From an uncultured Alphaproteobacteria bacterium (GTDB taxonomy: Bacteria > Pseudomonadota > Alphaproteobacteria > Reyranellales > Reyranellaceae): 6,982 nucleotides of DNA. Below are positions 1 through 6,418 of this stretch, piece by piece. The notes beneath the pieces were generated by a model. The model was not told the DNA's origin. It saw only the letters and a program-made list of their open reading frames with translations, and did no database searches. The stretch covers positions 1-6,982 of the forward strand of contig CAIYWM010000588.1 of the NCBI GenBank assembly GCA_903929895.1. The letters are read 5' to 3'. The position numbers were made by a program, and so were the translations under genes. Position 1 is the first letter of the stretch. Each line of letters begins with the position of its first letter.

Positions 1-1
1 C

Positions 2-361
2 GCCATGAGCCTCGGCTACAAGGTCGTCTCGATCGACGAGCTGATCCGCGGCGGCTTCGCCCAGCGCATGGCCGAGTTCCGCGACAAGGTGGGCAAGCGG
101 CCGGTCTATCTCTGCTTCGACATGGACGTGTTCGACCCGTCCTGCGCCCCGGGCGTCTGCACCCCTTCGTGGGGCGGCCTCAGCGCGCGCGAAGGCATCG
201 ACCTGCTGCGCTGCCTCACCGACTTGAACATCGTGGCCGTGGACGTAAACACGGTGAGCCCGCCGCAGGATGTGAACGGCATGGCCGCCCACCTCTGCTC
301 GCACGTGATCTACGAAACGCTCGTGCTGCTGTGCCGGCAGATGGGGCTGGATACCCCCTAG
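2..361 (+). CDS. Arginase/agmatinase-family (ureohydrolase) protein, C-terminal part
   Basis: This is the last ~119 residues of a ureohydrolase-fold enzyme; the family uses two metal ions to cleave guanidino (or formimino) groups. The N-terminal half, with the first metal-binding histidine and aspartates, lies off the left edge. Counting from the Met at base 5, the third metal-binding motif CFDMDVFDP (residues 37-45) is intact and supplies the two Asp ligands D39 and D41. It is followed by APGVCTP and a GGL turn. The C-terminal block reads DVNTVSPPQD (80-89). In arginases and agmatinases the matching segment is D-x-x-E-V-x-P, with a Glu that contacts the guanidinium group; here that position is Thr83. 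The family is certain, the substrate is not, and 'agmatinase' should not be assigned on similarity alone. The gene ends at TAG (359-361). The Met at base 5 is internal and is not the start. Confidence 0.88.
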   Translation, partial: AMSLGYKVVSIDELIRGGFAQRMAEFRDKVGKRPVYLCFDMDVFDPSCAPGVCTPSWGGLSAREGIDLLRCLTDLNIVAVDVNTVSPPQDVNGMAAHLCSHVIYETLVLLCRQMGLDTP

Positions 362-454
362 CAGGCTGTTGAAACAGGCCCTACAGAAGCACCGGCGAGC
401 AACATTGTTGCCCGACGGTCACCACGACACAGGTTTCGGGGGGTGCGGCATTCA

Positions 455-492
455 CTTCATTTGTTTCGTTTATTTCGTTTGTTTCGTTTATT
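455..492. repeat. 9-bp T-rich tandem repeat (TTTCGTTTR, about four copies)
   Basis: Consecutive units read CTTCATTTG (455-463, degenerate), TTTCGTTTA (464-472), TTTCGTTTG (473-481) and TTTCGTTTA (482-490), and the sequence then runs on as TTCG. The A/G alternation in the last base also makes an 18-bp period. The tract is strikingly T-rich within a GC-rich genome. It lies in the gap where the arginase-family gene (+) and the hydrolase gene (-) end tail to tail. No function is evident; slipped-strand expansion is the simplest origin. Confidence 0.8.
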
Positions 493-493
493 C

Positions 494-512
494 GCCGTGA
501 CTCCGGCTTTTT
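494..512 (+). terminator. Possible weak intrinsic terminator
   Basis: GCCG (494-497) can pair with CGGC (504-507) across a 6-nt loop and is followed by five T residues (508-512). The 4-bp all-GC stem is short, so this is a marginal candidate. It is placed correctly to stop transcripts of the arginase-family gene that ends at 361, before they run antisense into the convergent hydrolase gene. Confidence 0.3.
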
Positions 513-522
513 CGACGGTCAG

Positions 523-1308
523 CTAGCGCAGATACTTCGCGAAGAACGCCTTCGTTCGCGCCTCGGCGTCGGGGGCGGCGACGGTGTCGTAAGCCAGGTG
601 ATGCTGCTTGCCGGCGGCACCAGGCACGGTGCGGTCGGCAGCCTTCGAATCGAAGCTGTGATAGGCGTTTGGATAGTAGACGGCCTCGACGAGGTCGCTG
701 CGCTGCAGGCCCGACACCAGGCTCCGGCAGCGGTCGGCCGGCGTCCAGTCGTCCTTGTCGCCGGCGAGAAGCAGGACCGGGATGTCGAGTCCGACATCGA
801 ACTTCGGATTGCAGCCGGGGTAATAAGCGACGCCCGCGGCCAGGCCGCGCTGCGCCAGCCCGAAGCTCTTCTGCGCCGAGCGGATCACCGTCGAGCCGCC
901 ATGGCTGTGGCCGATGATGCCGACCTTGCCCTTCACCACATCAGATCGCGTCGCCAGATAGTCGAGCGCGCCCGCGATGTCGGCCACGCGCATGTTGGGT
1001 GTCACCACGTTAGGGGTCGTGCACACGGCCTTGGTGCCGCGCGGGACAAAGGAATCCGGCGCCAGCACGAGATAACCCCAGCTCACCAGCAGCTTGCCCC
1101 ACCTGTCGGTGTGCGCGTTCGCACCGGCACAGCTATGGGCCAGGATGATCGCCGGGAACGGCCCGTCGCCCGACGGCTTGTAGATCCAGCCCTTCACCTC
1201 GGGTCCCGCCTGGCTGCTGCCGACGGTGACGCTGGGGAAGTTGACGGACTGTGCGGCGGCAGAACCGGCGAACAGCAGGACGACCAGGATCGCCAACCAA
1301 CGCGTCAT
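523..1308 (-). CDS. Exported dienelactone-hydrolase-family alpha/beta hydrolase
   Basis: A 261-residue serine hydrolase with an alpha/beta fold. Residues 1-20 form a Sec-type signal peptide: MTRW, a hydrophobic core, then AGSAAAQ with likely cleavage after Ala19, so the enzyme should act in the periplasm. The nucleophile elbow is GHSHGG (133-138) with Ser135. The acid is in GDKDDWTP (183-190, D186 or D187) and the histidine is His217 in YHSFD. HSCAG (58-62) resembles the oxyanion-hole strand of this family. Four cysteines (C60, C96, C166, C194) remain in the mature protein and could form disulfides. The start codon overlaps the stop of the upstream cyclase gene (ATGA, 1308-1305), which implies translational coupling; no strong separate ribosome site is seen. 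It is the last gene of the probable three-gene minus-strand operon. The true substrate, an ester or lactone, is unknown. Dienelactone itself is unlikely, because the classical enzyme is cytosolic and uses Cys as nucleophile. Confidence 0.87.
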   Translation of the reverse strand: MTRWLAILVVLLFAGSAAAQSVNFPSVTVGSSQAGPEVKGWIYKPSGDGPFPAIILAHSCAGANAHTDRWGKLLVSWGYLVLAPDSFVPRGTKAVCTTPNVVTPNMRVADIAGALDYLATRSDVVKGKVGIIGHSHGGSTVIRSAQKSFGLAQRGLAAGVAYYPGCNPKFDVGLDIPVLLLAGDKDDWTPADRCRSLVSGLQRSDLVEAVYYPNAYHSFDSKAADRTVPGAAGKQHHLAYDTVAAPDAEARTKAFFAKYLR

Positions 1309-2573
1309 GGCACACCATAGATCGAGATGGGCGCAGCGAGGCCACGCAACTCGTGCTCACCCAACGGCTCGAGCGGCCGGTCGAGAAGGCGCATCACGGG
1401 TTCGGTGACGACGATGGAACGGCCCAGCGTCTTGCTGAGCGCCTCGACGCGACTGGCGGCGTTGACGGCCCGACCGATGACCGTGAAATCCAGCCGCTCG
1501 GGCGCACCGACATTGCCGAAGAACACTTCGCCATCGTGCAGGGCGATTCCGGTGCGCAAGGGTCTCCAGCCGGGGATATCTGCAAAAGCCTGCGGATCTT
1601 CATTGAGGCGTTCGATCGCTTGCAGTGCGCCCTGCGCGGCCGCCAAGGCCGCCGCGGCTGCAGCTTTTTCATCGGCGAAGGTCGAATAGGGAAACACCGC
1701 CAGCAGCCCGTCACCGATGAACTTCAGCACCTCGCCGTCATGCGCCAGCACCGCCCCGGCGAGGCACTCGAAGTAGCCGTTCAGCAGGGCGATCGTGGCG
1801 GGACCGTCCAGACGGTCGGCGAGATCGGTGAAGCCGCGCAGGTCCGATGCCCAGATGATGGCGCGGATCGACTCTCCGGCACCGCGCTTGATCGAGCCGC
1901 GCAGCACACGTCCACCGGCGGCTGCGCCGAGATAGGTGTCCAGGACGTTGGCGGCGATCCTGAGTGCGATGTGGCGTTCGACATGAAGCGCGGCGAGCCG
2001 CAGGAGCCGCGTGAGGTCGCTGAACTGGGCTTCCGCGAAGCCGCCGGGGCGCTTCGTCGCCACTGTCGCGGCGTTGTGATAGGCGCCGCCCGCACGCAAG
2101 GGAATGGCGGCGTATTCGACGTAACCCTGTCGCGAGAGTTCGGCCATCAGCGGGAACCGCTGCGCGGCATCGCCGGTACGGCCCCTGAAAGCCTCACCCG
2201 TCTCGATCACGTGGAACAGCGGATTGCGCCGGTAGGCATCGTTGGCCAGCGCCGCCTCGGCCACCCTGACCTCGTCGCACAGGCCGTCGACGCGGTTCCA
2301 GTTCCAGCCAAACCCGAAGAGCTGGGGATGCAACGTCCCGACATGCAGGCTGGCCCGGTCGAGCGGGAGGCCCGCTGCGACGAGGCGCCAGCACAACTGC
2401 TCGAAGAACGGCAGGACGTCCTCTTCGCCGAGCGCGTCGGTCAACAGCCAGCTCTCGACATCGGCGATCGACGCCGTTCCTGCCGCAACGGCTGGGCCAC
2501 CGTCAGCCCTGCGGTGCAGGGAGACCGAGGCGGGATAGGTCCGCGGCGCGGGATCGGGACGGGCCACCGGCAT
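1305..2573 (-). CDS. Class III adenylate/guanylate cyclase with N-terminal sensor-like region
   Basis: A 422-residue protein that should make cyclic AMP (possibly cGMP) from the nucleoside triphosphate. The C-terminal half (about 233-400) is a class III catalytic domain. SDLRGFT holds metal Asp D244 and KFIGDG holds metal Asp D288. Lys284 and Thr364 sit at the two purine-selecting positions; a Lys/Thr pair is typical of bacterial and soluble-type adenylate cyclases. N371 and R375 (NAASR) are the transition-state pair. All catalytic residues are therefore present, and the homodimer should be active. The N-terminal ~210 residues contain no predicted membrane span and resemble the soluble sensory region of rhizobial cyclases; I cannot name the fold or ligand. 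The ATG at 2573 is chosen over an in-frame GTG at 2591 that lies inside an inverted repeat; the GTG would add six residues. The stop overlaps the start of the downstream hydrolase gene. Ala-rich residues 303-318 are low complexity. Confidence 0.9.
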   Translation of the reverse strand: MPVARPDPAPRTYPASVSLHRRADGGPAVAAGTASIADVESWLLTDALGEEDVLPFFEQLCWRLVAAGLPLDRASLHVGTLHPQLFGFGWNWNRVDGLCDEVRVAEAALANDAYRRNPLFHVIETGEAFRGRTGDAAQRFPLMAELSRQGYVEYAAIPLRAGGAYHNAATVATKRPGGFAEAQFSDLTRLLRLAALHVERHIALRIAANVLDTYLGAAAGGRVLRGSIKRGAGESIRAIIWASDLRGFTDLADRLDGPATIALLNGYFECLAGAVLAHDGEVLKFIGDGLLAVFPYSTFADEKAAAAAALAAAQGALQAIERLNEDPQAFADIPGWRPLRTGIALHDGEVFFGNVGAPERLDFTVIGRAVNAASRVEALSKTLGRSIVVTEPVMRLLDRPLEPLGEHELRGLAAPISIYGVP

Positions 2574-2577
2574 GGGC

Positions 2578-2624
2578 CGCCATCTTCCCACCGGTCCAGC
2601 CGGAGCGCCAATGGGAAGATGGCG
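2578..2624 (-). repeat. 13-bp perfect inverted repeat before the cyclase gene
   Basis: CGCCATCTTCCCA (2578-2590) is exactly complementary to TGGGAAGATGGCG (2612-2624), with a 21-nt spacer that itself contains CCGG...CCGG. In the minus-strand transcript it forms a long stem in the 63-nt gap after the dehydrogenase stop codon (2637) and ends 4 nt before the cyclase ATG (2573). The downstream arm contains GGGAAG, the only Shine-Dalgarno-like stretch near that start, so folding would hide it. No T run follows on either strand, so it is not a standard intrinsic terminator. It may be a translational control or RNA-processing element, or a dispersed repeat. Confidence 0.7.
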
Positions 2625-2636
2625 CGCGCCCTGCCG

Positions 2637-4442
2637 TTAGGCCGTGAGCATCGAGGAGGCCCGATCGAGCGAGAGCGGCGACTCGTCGAGCAGCGCCGAG
2701 ATCGCGGCCTCCTCCCAGTCGCCGCCATCGGCGGCGAGCTTGGGGCGGTCCGACAGGCGATGCTCCAGAACGAAGCGGGCCATCAGCATGCGCCGGGCAT
2801 CGCCGCCGACCGCGGCGAGACGGGCGCCTTCGTGGGCCATCAGCACCGCGGTGGTGACATGATAGAGCGCACTGGCCGCGACCCGGCTGAAGCGCTCCTT
2901 CGACGGCGTGTCGGCGACCTCCTCGGCGAAGCGGAGGGCCTGGGCCAGCGTCGTCTCGAGCCGCGTCCGGAACTGGCCGGGAAGACCGCGCGTGTCGGCC
3001 AGCCGCTCGCCCAGCGCTTCGCCCAGCTGGACATGCGCGCGTTCCTTGCCAACCGCCCGCTGGATGACGTCCAGGGCATTGACGCTGGATGTGCCGTCCC
3101 AGATCACACCGAGATGGGCGTCCCGGACCAGCCGGGCGTTCGGCCAGTCCTCGATGTAGCCATTGCCGCCCCGCGCCTCCATCGCCGCCGTGGCGACCGC
3201 GATGTTGTCGCGTGAGGCGCGATACTTGCCGATCGGCGTGAGGATGCGCACCACCTTCGCGGCAACCGGATCGTCGACCCGCCCCATCATGGTGGTGGTC
3301 AGCATGAGGGCCGACAGCGCCTGCTCGGTCTTGATCATCATCTTCACGAGCTGGCGGCGCATCAGCGGATGCTCGATCACCCGCCGTCCGAAGGCATTGC
3401 GATGACGCGCCACCTGCATCGATTCGTTGAGGCAGCGCCGCATCATGCCGGCGGCGCGCGTCAGGTGGGACACGCGGCTGGGATTGACCATCTCCAGCAT
3501 CTGCTTCATGCCGCGATCGATCGCCCCGAGCTCGTAGGCCACGGCGCCCTCGAAGACGATCTCGCCGCTCGGCATCGATTTGCTGCCGATCTTGTCCTTC
3601 AGCCGCACGATTCGATAGTCGTTCCGGGACCCATCGGGCAGGGTCCTCGGCATCAGGAAGAGACCGAGTCCGCGGCTTCCCTCCCGCGCGCCTTCGGGTC
3701 GGGCCAGCAGCACGGCGACATCGCCGTCGGCATTGGAACAGAACCACTTCTCGCCATAGAGGCGCCAGTGCTCGCCGTCGCGCACGGCCGTCAGCTCTGC
3801 CGCACCGGCGTCGGAGCCGCCGATCTTCTCGGTCATGAACTGCGCGCCGTAGAGCAGCCGGTCCATGTCCTGGGTCAGCATGCGGTCGAGATAGCGCGCC
3901 TTGAGCGCTTCGCTGCCGTAGCGTTCGAGCAGGTCGGACGTACAGTCGGTCAGATTGACCGGGCACAGCACACCGAACTCGGCCTGTGAGAACAGATAGA
4001 AGAAGGCCTGCTTGGCGAGGATCGGCATCTTGTCGTGCCAGCCCAACACGCCGGGCCGGTGCGTCATGGCATGCATGCCGAAGCGGGCGAACGCGATCCG
4101 GCGAATTTCGTCGTAGGCAGGATGGACCTCGATCCATTCCTCGTCGCGGCCGAACCGGTCGCGTCGGTGCAGCACCGGCGGATGCTTGTCGGCGAGATCC
4201 GCAAGCTGGTTCAGGCGCCCGCCCGCGAGCTCGCCCAGTTCGTTCAGGTGCTTCGTCAGATGGGCCAGCAGCGGCCCGTCCATATAGAGACCGAGCAGAT
4301 CCCGGAGGCTGCGGTCGATCGCGAAGAAGTTGAGCCCGCTGCAATCCGGCGCGATGTGCTCGGAGCGTTGGGCAACGGCCGGCCGACCGGCGAGCGAGGC
4401 CGGAACGGTCAGGGCGGAAGTGATGGGAGACAGGTCATTCAT
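2637..4442 (-). CDS. AidB-like acyl-CoA dehydrogenase family flavoprotein
   Basis: A 601-residue member of the acyl-CoA dehydrogenase superfamily, closest in pattern to the AidB (alkylation-response) branch. It is longer than classical ~380-residue enzymes, with an N-terminal extension (about 1-150) and a C-terminal helical extension after about 470. Recognisable blocks are FMTEKIGGSDAG (202-213, flavin-contact loop), LYGEKWFCSNAD (228-239), a middle beta domain with LKDKIGSKSM (281-290), the helix segment RHRNAFGRRVIEHPLMRRQL (346-365), and EARGGNGYIED (422-432) leading to IWDGTSS (447-453). At the IWDGT site most family members, including E. coli AidB, carry catalytic Glu; here it is Asp449. 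The FAD cofactor is expected. The substrate (an acyl-CoA, or none as in a DNA-associated AidB) is unknown. The ATG at 4442 is chosen because the frame reaches upstream only through TTG/GTG codons within the lysR control region; no Shine-Dalgarno is evident. It is the first gene of the leftward operon. Confidence 0.88.
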   Translation of the reverse strand: MNDLSPITSALTVPASLAGRPAVAQRSEHIAPDCSGLNFFAIDRSLRDLLGLYMDGPLLAHLTKHLNELGELAGGRLNQLADLADKHPPVLHRRDRFGRDEEWIEVHPAYDEIRRIAFARFGMHAMTHRPGVLGWHDKMPILAKQAFFYLFSQAEFGVLCPVNLTDCTSDLLERYGSEALKARYLDRMLTQDMDRLLYGAQFMTEKIGGSDAGAAELTAVRDGEHWRLYGEKWFCSNADGDVAVLLARPEGAREGSRGLGLFLMPRTLPDGSRNDYRIVRLKDKIGSKSMPSGEIVFEGAVAYELGAIDRGMKQMLEMVNPSRVSHLTRAAGMMRRCLNESMQVARHRNAFGRRVIEHPLMRRQLVKMMIKTEQALSALMLTTTMMGRVDDPVAAKVVRILTPIGKYRASRDNIAVATAAMEARGGNGYIEDWPNARLVRDAHLGVIWDGTSSVNALDVIQRAVGKERAHVQLGEALGERLADTRGLPGQFRTRLETTLAQALRFAEEVADTPSKERFSRVAASALYHVTTAVLMAHEGARLAAVGGDARRMLMARFVLEHRLSDRPKLAADGGDWEEAAISALLDESPLSLDRASSMLTA

Positions 4443-4470
4443 GGAGGCGAGGATGCGTGGAGTCCGGCGC

Positions 4471-4518
4471 ACTCTCAAACGATTACTTTTCAAAGCATTT
4501 TGAGTGATACTCAACTCT
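4471..4518. promoter_or_regulatory. Divergent control region with LysR-type operator dyad
   Basis: This AT-rich stretch lies between the divergent dehydrogenase and lysR starts. TTGAGTGATACTCAA (4500-4514) is a perfect dyad, TTGAG-N5-CTCAA, and fits the T-N11-A rule of LysR-type operators (T4501, A4513). Related half-sites flank it: CTCAAA (4474-4479) pairs with TTTGAG (4499-4504), TCAAA-N4-TTTGA spans 4490-4503, and TGAG recurs at 4520-4523. Several overlapping dyads suggest recognition and activation sites for autoregulation and for control of the leftward operon. Clear -35/-10 hexamers cannot be assigned; GATACT (4507-4512) is the best -10-like hexamer for lysR. Confidence 0.6.
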
Positions 4519-5412
4519 ATGAGTACCCGCCGATTGCCTCCCCTTCACGCTGTCCGGGCCTTCGAGGCCGCCGCGCGACATCTTTCAATCACCCACGCCG
4601 CGCGCGAGCTGAACGTCACCCCCGGCGCGGTCAGCCGGCACGTTCGGACGCTCGAGGAAAACCTGAAGGCCTCCCTGTTCGTGCGACGCGCCACCGGGCT
4701 CGAACTGACGCCGGTCGGCCGGTCATTGGCCGACGGGACACGCGAAGCGCTGGACCGGCTGGAAGAAGCCACCGCCGGTGTCCGGCTGCGCCACTACCGG
4801 CAGCTCTCCTTCGGAGTCTATGGCCATTTCCTGTCGCGCGCGCTGCTGCCGCTCCTGGCACGCCTGCGTCGCGATCTCCCCGAACTGGAGGTCGACTTCC
4901 ATGCGAGCACCAACCCGCTCGACCTGCTGCCGAGCCGTTTCGATGCGGTGATCGCCGTCTCCGGCATCGGTCGACAGTCGGGTCTCGTCGTGCGGCCCCT
5001 GATGCCGATCACGACCGTGGCGGTCGCGGCGACGGCGCGGCTGCGGAAAGGGCCGGTCGACTTCGGGCGCGTGCCGCTGCTCCATACCCGGCCGCGCTCC
5101 GAGGACTGGCGCCGCTGGCTGGACCATGCCGGCTTTCTTGCCGTCCCAGTGCGCGGCGGCAGCACCTTCGAAAGCGCCAGCCAGACCCTGGAGGCCGTCG
5201 TGGCCGATCTCGGGCTGGGCATCGCCATCGAAGGGCTGCTCGGGCCGGACCTGAAGGCCGGCCGTATCGCCATTGCCCACCCGGCCCGGCGCCCGACGCG
5301 CCGGCACTTCACGTTGCAGTACGACGTCCGCTTCGCCGGCGATCCGTCGCTCGAGGCTTTCGCGGACTGGCTATGCCGCGCGCTCGATTCCGGACGGCAC
5401 TATTCCAGCTAA
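4519..5412 (+). CDS. LysR-family transcriptional regulator (GcvA-like)
   Basis: A 297-residue LysR-type DNA-binding regulator. Residues 6-67 form the winged helix-turn-helix: LPPLHAVRAFEAAARHLSIT, then AARELNVTPGAVSRHVRTLE with the recognition helix at about 34-45, then LFVRR and LTPVG. The opening LPPL..VRAFEAAARH and VTPGAVSR are typical of the GcvA-like branch. The effector-binding domain runs from about 93 to 297. The length is normal for the family. The ATG at 4519 is preferred over an in-frame GTG at 4504, because the GTG lies inside the operator dyad and adds only five residues before the conserved start. Neither start has a Shine-Dalgarno sequence. The gene diverges from the dehydrogenase operon, the usual arrangement for a LysR regulator and its target, so it probably controls that operon and itself. 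The effector is unknown, and glycine cleavage genes are not in view. Confidence 0.93.
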   Translation: MSTRRLPPLHAVRAFEAAARHLSITHAARELNVTPGAVSRHVRTLEENLKASLFVRRATGLELTPVGRSLADGTREALDRLEEATAGVRLRHYRQLSFGVYGHFLSRALLPLLARLRRDLPELEVDFHASTNPLDLLPSRFDAVIAVSGIGRQSGLVVRPLMPITTVAVAATARLRKGPVDFGRVPLLHTRPRSEDWRRWLDHAGFLAVPVRGGSTFESASQTLEAVVADLGLGIAIEGLLGPDLKAGRIAIAHPARRPTRRHFTLQYDVRFAGDPSLEAFADWLCRALDSGRHYSS

Positions 5413-5449
5413 GCCCGGCGTCTTGTGGCCGGCGACCGCCCTTGCGGCT

Positions 5450-6418
5450 TTACTCCGGTTCGATACCCGCCAGCTTGGCCACGTCCTTCCAGGTCACCAG
5501 TTCGTTCCTGATGCGCTGGGCAAAGGCGTCGGGCGACTCGCCGCCCGGCAGGCTCGACAGGTCGCGGATCTTGGCCTGCATCTCGGGCTCGGCCAGAACG
5601 GCCACCACGTCGTCGCGCATGCGGTTGGCGAGCGCGGGCGACATCTTGCCGGGCCCGAACATTGCGAACCACGCCATCGTCTCGACGCCCGGTACGCCTG
5701 CTTCGGCCATGGTCGGTACGTCGTCGAGGCCCGGCAGCCGCTTGTCGCCGCTCACCGCCAACATGCGCAGCGTGCCGGCCCTGTGGTGGGACATCACCGT
5801 GAGCGGGCTGGTGTAGCCCACCGGAATATGTCCGCCGGCCAGCTCCTGCATCATCGGCGCGGCGCCCTTGTAGGCCACGTTCTCGATCTTCAGCCCGCTC
5901 TTCACCCGGAACAGCTCACCCACCATCCGCGTCGTGTTCTCGGTGCTGCCAAACTGGTACTTGCCGGGATTGGCCTTCGCCGCCGTCATGAACTTTTCCA
6001 TCGTGTCCATGCCCGCCTTGGGCGAGCCGACCAGTGCGATGGCACCCTGGACGAGAGGCGTGACCGGCGTGAAGTCGCGTTCGGTGTCGTACGGCAGGAC
6101 CTTCGTGGTGTAGGGATTGATCGTGTGGGCGCTGGTCGTGACCAGCAGCGTGTAGCCGTCGGGGGGAGACTTGGCGACGATCTCGCTGCCCAGGATGCCG
6201 CTCGCCCCGCCCTTGTTGTCGATGATGACGGTCTGCTTCCAGCGGTCCGCCAGGCGCGGGATCACCAACCGTGCCACCAGGTCGGTACCGCCGCCCGCCG
6301 GATAGGGAACCACTACGCGAACCTGCTTGGTGGGAAATTCCTGGGCGCGAACCACCGCCGGCGCCAAGCCAAGCGCCACTCCTGCCGCCACCAATCCGCG
6401 GCGCGTCATGCCAGACAT
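5450..6418 (-). CDS. Bug-family (TctC) periplasmic solute-binding receptor
   Basis: A 322-residue extracytoplasmic receptor of the tripartite tricarboxylate transporter (Bug) family, which captures small carboxylates or related solutes in the periplasm. Residues 1-26 are a signal peptide with a Tat-like TRRGLV motif (5-10), a hydrophobic core and probable cleavage after VRA (23-25). The mature protein opens with the family signature VRVVVPYPAGGGTD (33-46), where the first ligand loop lies. Further family blocks are PPDGYTLL (85-92), VAYKGAAP (181-188) and MAEAGVPG. The start at 6418 is set by GGGAGG five nt upstream; an earlier in-frame ATG at 6436 has a purine run with no spacing. No membrane components (TctA/TctB) are in view, as is common for orphan Bug proteins. 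It diverges from an amidohydrolase gene, so the ligand may be that enzyme's substrate or product. It converges on lysR with a 37-bp gap. Confidence 0.92.
   Translation of the reverse strand: MSGMTRRGLVAAGVALGLAPAVVRAQEFPTKQVRVVVPYPAGGGTDLVARLVIPRLADRWKQTVIIDNKGGASGILGSEIVAKSPPDGYTLLVTTSAHTINPYTTKVLPYDTERDFTPVTPLVQGAIALVGSPKAGMDTMEKFMTAAKANPGKYQFGSTENTTRMVGELFRVKSGLKIENVAYKGAAPMMQELAGGHIPVGYTSPLTVMSHHRAGTLRMLAVSGDKRLPGLDDVPTMAEAGVPGVETMAWFAMFGPGKMSPALANRMRDDVVAVLAEPEMQAKIRDLSSLPGGESPDAFAQRIRNELVTWKDVAKLAGIEPE

Noticed and set aside
364..380. Hairpin GGCTGT-TGAA-ACAGGCC just after the arginase-family stop codon, with a GGCTGTTGAAA string reminiscent of some insertion-sequence ends
   Set aside because: The stem is short and has a bulged base, no T run follows, and there is no transposase fragment or matching second end in the window.
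1251..3215. A 654-codon open frame on the plus strand, antisense to the cyclase and dehydrogenase genes
   Set aside because: Its product has no recognisable domain and an Arg/Gly/Ala-rich composition typical of antisense frames in GC-rich DNA. The minus-strand frames carry clear family motifs.
2503..4344. A 613-codon minus-strand frame within the dehydrogenase gene
   Set aside because: It is an alternative frame of the same strand; the product is Arg-rich with no motifs, whereas the overlapping frame encodes a complete acyl-CoA dehydrogenase.
4504..4518. GTG at 4504 as the lysR start, and the TTG at 4514 (reverse strand) as the dehydrogenase start
   Set aside because: Both lie inside the operator dyad, lack ribosome sites and add residues not typical of either family; the ATG codons at 4519 and 4442 are more plausible.
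5436..5450. CCGC-CCTT-GCGG followed by CTTTA in the lysR/receptor convergent gap, as a terminator
   Set aside because: A 4-bp stem without a proper T tract is too weak to call.
4035..5816. A 593-codon plus-strand frame crossing the dehydrogenase start, lysR and the receptor gene
   Set aside because: It runs through several well-supported genes in other frames and has no family motif; a shadow of codon bias.
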